A DNA stretch of 64,000 nucleotides from Pistricoccus aurantiacus (GTDB lineage Bacteria > Pseudomonadota > Gammaproteobacteria > Pseudomonadales > Halomonadaceae), in NCBI RefSeq assembly GCF_042682565.1, contig NZ_JBHUIC010000029.1. One strand, 5' to 3'. Position numbers and translations under genes: made by a program. The notes beneath the pieces are model-generated. The model made no database searches, had not been told where the DNA came from, and saw only the letters and a list, made by a program, of their open reading frames with translations. Shown here one piece after another: positions 26,021-34,933 of the stretch (its first letter is position 1; every line of letters begins with the position of its first letter).

Positions 26021-26621
26021 CTATGTTGAGATAAGCGGCAACCAGATTGCGAGAGCGACCAAGGTTGCCAGCAACACCGGCGGTGTCAGCATGAGACCGA
26101 TTTTCATGTACTGCCCCCAGCCGATTCGATAGTCCTTGTCGGCCAGCACGTGCAGCCACAGCAGCGTCGCGAGACTACCGATTGGCGTGAACTTTGGGCC
26201 TAGGTCGTTGCCGATGACGTTGGCATATATCATCAGTTCATGCGTCAACGCAGGCACTTGTACCTGCTCGATCGCCAGGGCGCCAATCAACGTCGAAGGC
26301 ATATTGTTCATGATCGATGCAACGAGCGCGGCGAGAAACCCCGTGCCTAGTGTGGCCACCCATACGCTCCCGCGCCGGTTACCAGGCAAAAGGGCACATG
26401 GAATGGGGCCAGGATAAAGTAGGCGACGAGCAGAACCGCAAGCAGGGGCAGCGCGGTACGAAACACCTGAAGATCGACGATCGCACTGACCGGCCGATCG
26501 AGCGCGTTTAGCGGGTAACGCGATGGAATGCGCCGCCCAGAGCACTCCAGCCGATGCCCAGGTTTTTCGGCTGCCAGATGACGAGCACGAGCGTCACGAT
26601 GAAGATGGCGAGCGCCAACAT
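26021..26621 (-). pseudogene. arsB: arsB arsenite efflux gene, two internal deletions
   Basis: Three pieces of an ArsB-type permease lie in order on the minus strand. The first, from ATG 26621, reads MLALAIFIVTLVLVIWQPKN and GIGWSALGGA, the N-terminus, and then goes out of frame into a stop. The second, in another frame, reads RTALPLLAVLLVAYFILAPF, a middle helix. The third reads VASIMNNMPSTLIGALAIEQ, then MIYANVIGNDLGPKFTPIGS and LATLLWLHVL, the C-terminus. A complete ArsB has about 430 residues; less than half is left and the frames do not join. It sits 25 bases after arsH, so it was part of an ars operon. Confidence 0.85.
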
Positions 26622-26646
26622 GGCGAGAGCTCCAAAGGTCCGAAAT

Positions 26647-27375
26647 TCAGTGCGCGGTTTGATTGACTCGTCGAGACGCCTCTTCGGCGCTTTCGAAGCG
26701 CTCGGAGTAGCGGTTGGTCAGATAGTCGCTTCGACCGCGCATCAGCCAGGTGAATTTCACGAGTTCTTCGCACACATCGACTACGCGCCGATACAGCGGT
26801 GAATTTTTCATGCGCCCATTATCGTCGAACTCGGCGAATGCTTTCGGCACGGATGATTGATTGGGAATCGTGACCATGCGCATCCAGCGACCCAGTATCC
26901 GGAGTTGATTGACCGCGTTGAAGCTCTGGCTGCCTCCGGAGACCTCCATTATCGCCAGAGTCTTGCCCTGTGTGGGTCGGACGCCACCCAGCGACAATGG
27001 AATCCAGTCGATTTGAGATTTCATGACGCCGGTCATTGCACCGTGGCGCTCCGGACTCACCCAAACCATGCCTTCCGCCCAGGTTGCAAGTTCCCGTAAC
27101 GCCTGAACGCGCGGATGATCCGACTCGGCATCGTCGGGCAGGGGTAGTCCGGCGGGGTCGAATAATCGTACTTCACAGCCGAACCACCGCAGCAGACGGG
27201 CTGCCTCCTCGGCGAGAAATCGCGAATAGGATCGTGTTCGCAGCGAGCCATAAAGGATGAGAATGCGCGGTGCTTGCCGCGAGACACCTGGGCCGATCAG
27301 TGCATCGATATCAATGGGCTGCAGTAAATCCGTATTGATATTGGGCAGCTCCTGAGAGTCAATGTCATGAGTCAT
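26647..27375 (-). CDS. arsH: Organoarsenical oxidase ArsH
   Basis: About 242 residues of the ArsH NADPH-dependent flavoprotein family, which oxidises trivalent organoarsenicals. Visible family parts are the FMN-phosphate loop ILYGSLRTRSYSRFLAEEAA, the segment ERHGAMTGVMKSQIDWIPLS, and VSGGSQSFNAVNQLRILGRW. I start at the ATG ending at 27375 (MTHDIDSQ). The frame stays open upstream and merges with an arsR stub. It is the only intact gene of the local ars operon, so it may act on its own against organoarsenicals or aromatic quinones. Confidence 0.9.
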   Translation of the reverse strand: MTHDIDSQELPNINTDLLQPIDIDALIGPGVSRQAPRILILYGSLRTRSYSRFLAEEAARLLRWFGCEVRLFDPAGLPLPDDAESDHPRVQALRELATWAEGMVWVSPERHGAMTGVMKSQIDWIPLSLGGVRPTQGKTLAIMEVSGGSQSFNAVNQLRILGRWMRMVTIPNQSSVPKAFAEFDDNGRMKNSPLYRRVVDVCEELVKFTWLMRGRSDYLTNRYSERFESAEEASRRVNQTAH

Positions 27376-27411
27376 TTCGTGTCCTTCGAATAAACAACGA
27401 TTTCGCCGTTT

Positions 27412-27486
27412 CCCTAAACGAAAGGCGGCCAGCCGCGTTTCCTGGGCGAAGGAGGCAAATCTTTTGATAGCTTCTTTTTCGTCCAT
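27412..27486 (-). pseudogene. arsR: arsR repressor N-terminal stub
   Basis: From ATG 27486 the minus strand reads MDEKEAIKRFASFAQETRLA then AFRL, the typical first 24 residues of an ArsR-family metalloregulator (..ALAQETRLAIFRLL). Homology then stops, and the frame runs on through a short unrelated stretch into arsH. The DNA-binding helices and the metal-binding cysteines are missing, so no repressor can be made; the stub is fused in frame to the arsH leader. Confidence 0.7.
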
Positions 27487-27548
27487 ATGTCCAAAATTAT
27501 AGACGTGATTGGCGCTTGGCAACCCATTTTTCGTAGATCTCATACCGT

Positions 27549-27640
27549 CGTGCTGTTATACCAATCGCTTTGCGCTAGGACGCCCGCCTACCGTAATCGT
27601 ATGGTGGCAACTCCCGTCCGGGCTTCCTCGGTCCGGTGCT
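27549..27640 (+). pseudogene. Short umuC-like DNA scrap
   Basis: This stretch resembles part of the intact umuC at about 25563-25650. It shares TACCAATCGCTT, then GGACGCCC and GCCTACCG, and the AATC after it, in the same order, with a small gap and one lost base that shifts the frame (NRF.LGRP.AYRN in protein terms). It looks like a decayed piece of a second umuC-type gene or of a duplication that spanned the ars genes. The match is short and by eye only. Confidence 0.4.
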
Positions 27641-27677
27641 TGAAGGTCTGTTGGGGCAAACGAAAAAGGAGAAAACA

Positions 27678-29075
27678 TTGAGTCGCCTGTTCGAGACTCG
27701 CCGCGACGACGATGGCCTGCCGGGGCCGGAGCGTCGCCTGGCGGTGCTGGCACTGATCAGCGGTACCCTGATGGCGGTGATCGACAACACCATGATCAAT
27801 ATCGCCCTGCCTTCCATCGGCGAGTCATTGGCGGTATCTCCGGCGCGCTCAGTATGGGTGGTCAGCCTGTTTCAGGTGGTCAGCGCGGCGTTTCTGCTGA
27901 TCTTCGCGTCGCTTAGCGAATTGCTCAGTCGGCGCCGGGTCTATATGGCCGGGCTGACGCTCTTTACCTTGGCTTCCCTGGGGGCGGCGCTGTCTCGCTC
28001 CTTCGAGTGGCTGCTGGTGTTTCGCGCCCTGCAAGGGGTGGGGGCAGCGGCGACGCTTTCCATCGGCCCATCGCTTTATCGACTGATTTTTCCGACGCGT
28101 CTGCTGGGTGCCGCCATGGGGCTCAGCGCCCTGGTAGTGGCCGGGGGCTATGCCTCCGGGCCGACCATCGGTGGGCTGATCCTGTCCGTGGCGGACTGGC
28201 CTTGGCTGTTCGCCCTGAACCTGCCTATTGGCGCCCTGGCCTTGGCGCTTGCCTGGCGCGCCCTGCCCAAAGAGCCGCGACGCGAAGGCGGTTTCGACGT
28301 GCTGGGGGCTGTGCTTTCGGCGCTGATGCTGGCGGGGTTCTTTCTCGCCATGGATACCCTGGGGGAGGGGGCGGAAACTGGCAGGATTCTACTTTTGTTG
28401 ACGATCAGCGTGGTCGCCGGCGGTCTGTTTCTGCGTCGCCAGCGCCGGGCGCCGCATCCGCTGTTGCCTTTGACGCTGTTCGATGAGCCGCGTTTTTCCC
28501 TGGCGCTGCTCGTTTCCGGCTCAGCCTTCGTTGCTCAAGGGCTTTCCTTCGTGGCGCTGTCGTTTCTGTATCAGCAGGAAATGGGTTATTCGCCTCTGGA
28601 AACCGCCTGGCTGTTTACCCCCTGGCCCTTGACCATCATGGTGGCGGCGCCGATTGCCGGGCGGCTGGCGGACCGGCTCAATCCGGCGCTGGTGTCGAGT
28701 CTCGGCCTGATGGTGCTGTTGTGCGGCCTTGCCAGCCTGGCATTGCTCGACCCCCAGGCGAGCCTCGCGGATAGCCTGTGGCGCACCGCGCTCTGCGGTC
28801 TGGGCTTCGGGCTTTTTCAGGCGCCCAACAACCGTGAACTGATGAGCAGCATCCCCAAGGCGCGCAGCGCCAACGCCTCGGGAATGATGAGCACCACCCG
28901 CACCATCGGCCAGTCCTTGGGCGTCACCTTTGTCGGGGTGGTGCTGGGGGCAGGGCTGGGATCGGTACAGCTTTCCCTGTGGTTTGGCTTCGCCGCCGCG
29001 GGAATGGCGCTGCTGGTCAGTCTGGGGCGAGTGCCGCTGGCAGCCAAGGCAAAAGCCCAGGCCGCTTCCTCCTAG
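27678..29075 (+). CDS. MFS multidrug transporter, DHA2-like
   Basis: About 465 residues with 12-14 membrane helices of the major facilitator drug:H+ antiporter type. Motifs include the TM1 region GTLMAVIDNTMINIALPSI (motif D1-like, with Asp), LSELLSRRRVYMAGL (motif A between TM2 and TM3) and GPTIGGLILSVADWPWLFALN (motif C plus the WxWxFxxN segment of DHA2 pumps). I choose TTG 27678, which has AAGGAG six bases upstream. It is convergent with the formate dehydrogenase genes. The substrate is not known. Confidence 0.88.
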   Translation: MSRLFETRRDDDGLPGPERRLAVLALISGTLMAVIDNTMINIALPSIGESLAVSPARSVWVVSLFQVVSAAFLLIFASLSELLSRRRVYMAGLTLFTLASLGAALSRSFEWLLVFRALQGVGAAATLSIGPSLYRLIFPTRLLGAAMGLSALVVAGGYASGPTIGGLILSVADWPWLFALNLPIGALALALAWRALPKEPRREGGFDVLGAVLSALMLAGFFLAMDTLGEGAETGRILLLLTISVVAGGLFLRRQRRAPHPLLPLTLFDEPRFSLALLVSGSAFVAQGLSFVALSFLYQQEMGYSPLETAWLFTPWPLTIMVAAPIAGRLADRLNPALVSSLGLMVLLCGLASLALLDPQASLADSLWRTALCGLGFGLFQAPNNRELMSSIPKARSANASGMMSTTRTIGQSLGVTFVGVVLGAGLGSVQLSLWFGFAAAGMALLVSLGRVPLAAKAKAQAASS

Positions 29076-29082
29076 CCTCGTT

Positions 29083-31923
29083 TTATTCCACCGCTTCTCT
29101 TGCTTCTGCCGGCCTCAACCGACAGGCGGCGTACTTGAACTCCGGGATCTTGCCGTAAGGATCCAGGGCCGGGTTGGTCAAGAGATTCGCCGCCGCTTCC
29201 ACGTAGCAGAAGGGCACGAACACCATGCCTTCCGGCATCAGCGGGTCGACCCGGGCGATGAGTTCGATCTCGCCGCGTCGGGTGGTGATGGTCAAGCGTT
29301 CGCCGGGGCGCAGGCCCAGCCGTTCGAGTTCCCCCGGGGCGAGACTCGCCACCGCTTGCGGTTCCAGGGCGTCGAGCACCTGGGTCCGCCGGGTCATGGA
29401 GCCGGTGTGCCAGTGCTCGAGCTGGCGCCCGGTGGTCAGCACCGTGGGATAGTTGTCGTCCAAGGGCTCATCCGGCGGCAGCGGCCGGGTCGGCGAGAAC
29501 TTGGCCTTGCCCGAGGCGGTGGGGAAGGCGTCCGAGAACACGATGTCGAATCCGGGCGCGTCTTCCCCGGGGCAGGGATAGGTTACGGAATCCTCTCGTT
29601 CCACCCGCTCCCAGCTGATGTTGGCGAGAGACGGCATGCCCTGGGTCATCTCCGCGAATACCTCTCGGGGATGCGCGTAGTTCCAGGGCAGTCCGAAACG
29701 CTGGGCGATCTGCTGGATGATCCACCAGTCCGGCCTGGCCTCCCCGGGCAGCGGCACCGCCTGGCGGCCCATCTGCACCTGGCGGTTGGTGTTGGTCACG
29801 GTGCCGTCCTTCTCCGGCCAGCTCGAGGCGGGGAGAATGACATCCGCGAACTGCGCCGTCTCGGTGACGAACAGGTCCTGCACCACCAGATGCTCGAGCT
29901 TGGCCAGGGCCGCCCGGGCGTGGTCGAGATCCGGGTCGGACATGGCCGGATTCTCGCCGAGGATATACATGCCGCGGATAATATCGTCGTGGATGGCGTG
30001 CACGATTTCCACGACGGTTAGCCCGGGCTTGTCGTCCAGCGGCGTGTTCCACAGTTCCTCGAAGGCGCTACGCAGCTGGGCGTCTCCCACCGGCTGGTAG
30101 TCCGGCAGCACCATGGGGATCAGCCCGGCGTCGGAGGCGCCCTGAACATTGTTCTGGCCGCGCAGCGGATGCAGCCCGGTGCCCGGGCGGCCGGTATGAC
30201 CGCAGGCCAGCGCCAGAGAAATCAGACAGCGGGCGTTGTCGGTACCGTGAGTGTGCTGGGAGATGCCCATGCCCCAGAAGATCATTGCCCTGTCCGCGTT
30301 GGCGTAGAGCCGAGCCACCTCGCGAATGTCGTCTGGAGTGATGCCGCACAGGTTGCTCATGGCCTCCGGGGTCATGTCGACAACATGCGCCCTGAGCGCC
30401 TCGAAGCCTTGCGTGTGCTCGGCGATATAGGTCGAATCAAACAGTTCTTCCGTGACGATCACGTTGAGCATGGCGTTGAGCAGCGCCACGTCTGCGCCGG
30501 GAGTGAAGCGCAGGGTCTTGTGGGCGTAAGCGCCCAGCGCCTGGCCGCGGGGGTCGATGACGATCAGCTTGGTGCCACGCTTGGCCGCCTGCTTGAAGAA
30601 GGTTGCCGCCACCGGATGGTTCACTGTCGGGTTGCAGCCGGTGAGGATCACCACGTCCGCCTGGCTTGCCTGCATGAAGGACGCGGTCACGGCGCCGGAG
30701 CCGATACATTCCATCAGCGCCGCCACGGAGCTGGCGTGACACAGCCTCGTGCAGTGGTCCACGTGGTTGGAGCCGAAGCCGGTGCGCACCAGCTTCTGGA
30801 ACAGCCAGGCCTCCTCGTTGGAGCACTTGGCGCTGCCGAAGCCCGCCAGGGCATCGGGACCGTGAGCTTCCTTCAGGCCCACCAGGCCCTTGGCCGCCAG
30901 CGCCAGGGCTTCCTCCCAACTTGCTTCACGAAAATGCGTGGTCGGATTGGCCGGGTCGAAGTCCGGGTCCAGCCCCTTGGGTACGCCTTCGCGGCGGATC
31001 AGCGGCAGGGTGAGCCGCGAGGGATGGCGCGGGTAATCGAAACCGAAACGGCCCTTGACGCATAGCCGATTGCGGTTCGCCGGGCCGTCGCGGCCGGAGA
31101 CGTGCAGGATGGCGTCATCCTTGACGTGATAGGTCAGCTGACAGCCCACCCCGCAGTAAGGGCAGACGGAATCCACGGTTCGGTCGGCGATTGTCGAGTC
31201 GCCTCGACCCGCCTCGTCGATCAGCGTGGCCGGCATCAGGGCGCCGGTGGGGCAGGCCTGCACGCACTCGCCGCAGGCCACGCAGGTGCTATCCCCCATG
31301 GGGTCGTCGAAGTCGAAGACGATCTTCGAGCTTGCGCCCCGGTGGGCCAGGCCGATGACATCGTTGACCTGCACCTCGCGACAGGCGCGTACGCAGAGGT
31401 TGCACTCGATGCAGGCGTCCAGATTGACGTTCATCGCCGAATGAGACGTATCCTGATTCCCGCGGCGGCTGCCGTCGTCCAGGGCGTCCTCCACCGGATT
31501 ACGGGCCGGCAGCCAGGCCTTGACCGCGGTGGCGTCGATGGCGAGCCGGTCCGCCATGGCCCAGAAGTGGCTGGCGCGATCCGGGCTTTCCTCACGCTCC
31601 GGCTGATCGGCGATCAGTAGCTCCATCACGCCTTCCCGGGCGACTCTGGCTCGTTCGGAGGTGGCGCTCTTGACCACCATGTCCAGTTTGGCCTCGCGAA
31701 TGCAGCTCGCCGCCAGCACCCGCTCGCCCTCGATCTCCACCATGCAGGACCGACAGTTGCCGTCCGCCCGGTAACCGTAGGCTTCCTTGAAGCACAGATG
31801 GGGGATGGTCTCCCCGGCGCGCTTGGCCACCTGCCAGAGAGTCTCGCCGGGAGTGGCGGTGATGCTCTGGCCATCCAGGGTCAGCGTAAAGGTCTCGACC
31901 TCGGGAGAGATTGCCGTGTTCAT
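29083..31923 (-). CDS. NAD-linked formate dehydrogenase, catalytic alpha subunit
   Basis: About 946 residues. Domain order: a 2Fe-2S ferredoxin domain (residues 10-90, Cys in HLCFKEAYGYRADGNCRSC), a His/Cys cluster region, a two-cluster 4Fe-4S ferredoxin domain (CIECNLCVRACR and CVACGECVQACPTGAL), a 4Fe-4S site CPYCGVGCQ and the bis-molybdopterin catalytic domains. The active-site metal ligand is the Cys of CTRLCHASS (Cys, not selenocysteine). It oxidises formate to CO2 in the cytoplasm and passes electrons to the beta subunit. ATG 31923 comes five bases after the beta-subunit stop. Mo versus W cannot be told. Confidence 0.92.
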   Translation of the reverse strand: MNTAISPEVETFTLTLDGQSITATPGETLWQVAKRAGETIPHLCFKEAYGYRADGNCRSCMVEIEGERVLAASCIREAKLDMVVKSATSERARVAREGVMELLIADQPEREESPDRASHFWAMADRLAIDATAVKAWLPARNPVEDALDDGSRRGNQDTSHSAMNVNLDACIECNLCVRACREVQVNDVIGLAHRGASSKIVFDFDDPMGDSTCVACGECVQACPTGALMPATLIDEAGRGDSTIADRTVDSVCPYCGVGCQLTYHVKDDAILHVSGRDGPANRNRLCVKGRFGFDYPRHPSRLTLPLIRREGVPKGLDPDFDPANPTTHFREASWEEALALAAKGLVGLKEAHGPDALAGFGSAKCSNEEAWLFQKLVRTGFGSNHVDHCTRLCHASSVAALMECIGSGAVTASFMQASQADVVILTGCNPTVNHPVAATFFKQAAKRGTKLIVIDPRGQALGAYAHKTLRFTPGADVALLNAMLNVIVTEELFDSTYIAEHTQGFEALRAHVVDMTPEAMSNLCGITPDDIREVARLYANADRAMIFWGMGISQHTHGTDNARCLISLALACGHTGRPGTGLHPLRGQNNVQGASDAGLIPMVLPDYQPVGDAQLRSAFEELWNTPLDDKPGLTVVEIVHAIHDDIIRGMYILGENPAMSDPDLDHARAALAKLEHLVVQDLFVTETAQFADVILPASSWPEKDGTVTNTNRQVQMGRQAVPLPGEARPDWWIIQQIAQRFGLPWNYAHPREVFAEMTQGMPSLANISWERVEREDSVTYPCPGEDAPGFDIVFSDAFPTASGKAKFSPTRPLPPDEPLDDNYPTVLTTGRQLEHWHTGSMTRRTQVLDALEPQAVASLAPGELERLGLRPGERLTITTRRGEIELIARVDPLMPEGMVFVPFCYVEAAANLLTNPALDPYGKIPEFKYAACRLRPAEAREAVE

Positions 31924-31928
31924 GATCT

Positions 31929-33632
31929 TCACCCTTTGACGATAAGATTTTGCTCGGCCAACTCATCGCGGAAATCCCGCAGCAGGCTCAATACCGGGTT
32001 CGGCGCGGCCTGACCGAGGCCGCAGATCGAGGCGTCCACCATTACCTGGGAAAGCCGCTCGAGTTCCGCCGCATTCCACTCATTGTTCTCCAGCAGCGCC
32101 AGCATCTTCTCCGTGCCGACCCGGCAGGGGGTGCACTGGCCGCAGGATTCGTCGGCGAAGAACGCCAGCAGGTTGGTGGCGACCGCTTTCAGGTCGTCCT
32201 GGTCGGAAAGCACCACGATCGCCGCGGAGCCGATAAAGCAGCCGTGCTCTTGAAGCGTATCGAAATCCAGGGGAATGTCTGCCTTGTGCGCCGGCAGGAT
32301 GCCGCCGGAGGCGCCACCGGGCAGATAGCCCGCGAGCTGGTGGCCTTCGACCATGCCGCCGCAGTATTCCTCGAGCAGTTCGTTGAGGGTGATGCCCGCC
32401 GGGGCCAGATGCACGCCGGGATTGGCGACCCGTCCGGAGACGGAGAAACTGCGCAGTCCCTTGCGACCGTGGCGGCCCTGGCTGGCGAGCCAGTCCGCTC
32501 CTCGGGCCCAGATACGCGGAATCCAGTAGACGGTTTCGACGTTGTTGACCAGGGTCGGGCGGTCGAAAAGCCCGACCTGGGCAACGAAGGGCGGACGATG
32601 ACGCGGCTTGCCGGGCTTGCCTTCCAGGGACTCGATCATCGCCGACTCCTCGCCGCAGATATAGGCCCCGGCCCCTCGGCGCAGGATGATATAGCCCGGC
32701 GCCACCAGGCAGGCGGCTTCCAGTTCAGCGATGGCGTCCCTGAGTACCCGATGCAGGCCGGGATATTCGTCCCGCAGGTAGATATACAGCGCCTTGGCGT
32801 CCACCGCCCAGGCGCTGATCAGGGCGCCCTCGAGAAACTGGTGAGGCAGGCGCTCCAGATGATAGCGATCCTTGAAGGTGCCAGGCTCGCCCTCGTCCGC
32901 GTTGATGGCGCAGTAGCGTGGCCCGGGCTCGGCGCGCACGAACTCCCACTTCTTGAAGGTGGCGAAGCCGGCGCCGCCCAGGCCACGCAGACTGGCGGTT
33001 TCCAAAGTCTGCATCAGCGTCTCGACACTGATTTCTCCGGCGCGGCATTCCGTCAGCAGAGCGTAGCCGCCGCTGGCGCGATAGTTCTTGAGCCGCTGCC
33101 AGTCGATGGCCTCCGGGTGAAAATGGCCGGTATCCAGCACCGCCTCCACGCCTTCCGGACTGGCATAGCCCAGATGGCGATGATTGATCTGCACCACCGG
33201 TGCCTGCTCGCAGCGGCCCATGCAGGGCGCGCGGATCACCCGCACCTCGGCGGGGTCGGTGTCTTCGACAAGCTTGTGCTGCAAGGTCTGGGCCCCGGCC
33301 AACTGGCAGGACAGGGAGTCGCAGACGCGGAGGGTCACCGCCGGCGGTGGCGCCTGATTGTCATGGACTACCTCGAAATGGGCATAGAAGGTAGCGGTTT
33401 CGTAGACCGCCGCCATGGGCAGGTTCATGTAGGCGGCCAAGGCGCGCAAATTTGCCAGCGCCAGATAGCCATGTCGATCCTGGATAACGTGCAGGTGCTC
33501 GATCAGCAGATCCCGCCGGCGCAGTTCCGGGGTGTCTTGTTCGTCGCCAAGCAGGGTACGCAGCGCTTCAAGGGCAGCGGGGTCGAGTTCGCGTCCGCGG
33601 GGCTTGCCGCGGGTTCGGCGGCCTGTGGTCAA
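31929..33632 (-). CDS. NAD-linked formate dehydrogenase beta subunit (NuoE-NuoF fusion)
   Basis: About 567 residues. The first 150 residues are a NuoE-like thioredoxin-fold 2Fe-2S domain (CDSLSCQLAG and CMGRCEQAP carry the four Cys). The rest is NuoF-like: FMN/NAD-binding GLGGAGFATFKKWEFVR and NADEGEPGTFKDRY, GAGAYICGEESAMIESLEG, and the 4Fe-4S motif CGQCTPCRVGTEKM. It takes electrons from the alpha subunit and reduces NAD+. The fused form matches the heterodimeric FDH1-type enzymes. I choose TTG 33632, preceded by AAGGA; no good ATG exists. The alpha gene follows after five bases. Confidence 0.88.
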   Translation of the reverse strand: MTTGRRTRGKPRGRELDPAALEALRTLLGDEQDTPELRRRDLLIEHLHVIQDRHGYLALANLRALAAYMNLPMAAVYETATFYAHFEVVHDNQAPPPAVTLRVCDSLSCQLAGAQTLQHKLVEDTDPAEVRVIRAPCMGRCEQAPVVQINHRHLGYASPEGVEAVLDTGHFHPEAIDWQRLKNYRASGGYALLTECRAGEISVETLMQTLETASLRGLGGAGFATFKKWEFVRAEPGPRYCAINADEGEPGTFKDRYHLERLPHQFLEGALISAWAVDAKALYIYLRDEYPGLHRVLRDAIAELEAACLVAPGYIILRRGAGAYICGEESAMIESLEGKPGKPRHRPPFVAQVGLFDRPTLVNNVETVYWIPRIWARGADWLASQGRHGRKGLRSFSVSGRVANPGVHLAPAGITLNELLEEYCGGMVEGHQLAGYLPGGASGGILPAHKADIPLDFDTLQEHGCFIGSAAIVVLSDQDDLKAVATNLLAFFADESCGQCTPCRVGTEKMLALLENNEWNAAELERLSQVMVDASICGLGQAAPNPVLSLLRDFRDELAEQNLIVKG

Positions 33633-33791
33633 GGTCAATTCCTTACTGGCTTGTCGTTCTAATAATGGCGTGTTGGCAGTATGGCATGGACATGCGAATT
33701 TGGCCCGGTGTCGGACGGCAATCGTCGTCACTCGACCGAAAGCGTACAATGGATGTCATTGTTCACTCATTCAGCGTGGCAGGACTTCTTC

Positions 33792-34103
33792 ATGAGCGTT
33801 CAGACCCGTATCGAAGACAAGCTGCAGATACTTGAGCCGACCTATCTGCAGGTGGAAAACGAGAGCCATCGGCATAGCGTGCCCCCCAACTCGGAAACCC
33901 ATTTCAAGGTCACCCTGGTATGCGAGGCGTTCGAGGGGGTCAGGAAGATCAAGCGCCACCAGCAGATCTATGCGCTGCTGGCGGAGGAGCTGGCAGGGCC
34001 GGTGCACGCCCTGGCACTGCATCCCTACACCCCGCAGGAATGGCAGTCCCGTGACGGAGCCCGGCCGGACTCCCCCAACTGCCTGGGGGGTGGTGCTTCT
34101 TGA
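33792..34103 (+). CDS. bolA: BolA-family protein
   Basis: A 103-residue BolA protein. The fold reads IEDKLQILEPTYLQVENESHR, then the invariant HSVPPNSETHFKVTLVCEAF with its conserved His residues, and a C-terminal helix with the conserved HAL segment (PVHALALHPYTPQEW). BolA proteins pair with monothiol glutaredoxins in iron-sulfur handling and affect cell shape and envelope genes. Divergent from the formate dehydrogenase operon. The next gene overlaps its stop. Confidence 0.92.
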   Translation: MSVQTRIEDKLQILEPTYLQVENESHRHSVPPNSETHFKVTLVCEAFEGVRKIKRHQQIYALLAEELAGPVHALALHPYTPQEWQSRDGARPDSPNCLGGGAS

Positions 34104-34933
34104 CGCTGCCCGCCCTGGAAGACCCGCGTCGGCTGCATTATCTCGACGCCATGAGCTTGAGCGCCTGGACGGCGCGCTATCGATTGCCCAATGCGGCGCC
34201 GACACCGACCAGTGAATGGCAGACTCAGGCAGCGCCTGTGCCTCAGGCGCCGGCGCAGCGGCTGCATGCGCTGCTGGACGAGCCGGCGCCTTCCAGGACC
34301 ACGCCCTCCAAGCCGAAGCCTGATCAAGACAGGCCGGTATCGCTTCAGGAATTTCGACGCCGGATATCGCCGGCTCAAGAAAAGCACCGGGAAGAATCTC
34401 AGGAGGCTCCGGTCGAGGCGGAAAAGCGCGTCGCCAAATTCGAGCCGCTACGCTTCACCCTGCAGCTAGGGGCGCTGGAGGGACGTTGGTTGGTGGTCAT
34501 GGCCCAGGACGATCCGCCGTCGAGTCTATCAATGCGGTTTTTGCAGCAGCTGCTGTTCGCCGCCAGCATCCCCGCCACCCTGCCGGCGCTGCAAACCTTT
34601 CGCTGGCCGCTGATGGATGGGCTGCCGGTGGAGGAACCCCTCGAGGAAGCGCGGGAAGGATTGGAGGCGTTTCTCGCGGGGCGCAGGCGAGAGGGCTGGA
34701 ATATCGAGCGCCTGCTGATATTCGGCGAAAGCCCGTCTCTGGCGCAGGTGCTGACGCTTGATGATGGGGAGCAGGAATCCGGCTCTTCGCTGCTGGCGCT
34801 GCCGGCCTGGCAAGTTTCCTCTCTGGAGACCCTGATGCAAAGCGCCGATGCCAAGCGGGCGCTCTGGTCAATGCTCGGCGAGTGGCGTCGTCAGTGGCGA
34901 ATTTCCGCGAACGGCAACTCAAGCGATGCCTGA
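34100..34933 (+). CDS. Conserved hypothetical protein between bolA and rimI
   Basis: About 277 residues, starting at TTG 34100 inside the bolA stop (TTGA), with a G-rich stretch upstream; an ATG at 34151 is the alternative. The first 30 residues (RRLHYLDAMSLSAWTARYRL) look like a short conserved helix. Residues 35-110 are a Pro/Glu/Lys-rich linker, followed by a compact alpha/beta domain (FTLQLGALEGRWLVVMAQ ... WNIERLLIFGES). No catalytic motif is seen. A gene of this kind is often found before rimI in related genera; function is unknown. Its end overlaps rimI by eight bases. Confidence 0.7.
   Translation: MTLPALEDPRRLHYLDAMSLSAWTARYRLPNAAPTPTSEWQTQAAPVPQAPAQRLHALLDEPAPSRTTPSKPKPDQDRPVSLQEFRRRISPAQEKHREESQEAPVEAEKRVAKFEPLRFTLQLGALEGRWLVVMAQDDPPSSLSMRFLQQLLFAASIPATLPALQTFRWPLMDGLPVEEPLEEAREGLEAFLAGRRREGWNIERLLIFGESPSLAQVLTLDDGEQESGSSLLALPAWQVSSLETLMQSADAKRALWSMLGEWRRQWRISANGNSSDA

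Noticed and set aside
31950..33662. A 570-codon plus-strand frame opposite the formate dehydrogenase beta gene.
   Set aside because: Antisense shadow; all iron-sulfur and flavin motifs are on the minus strand.
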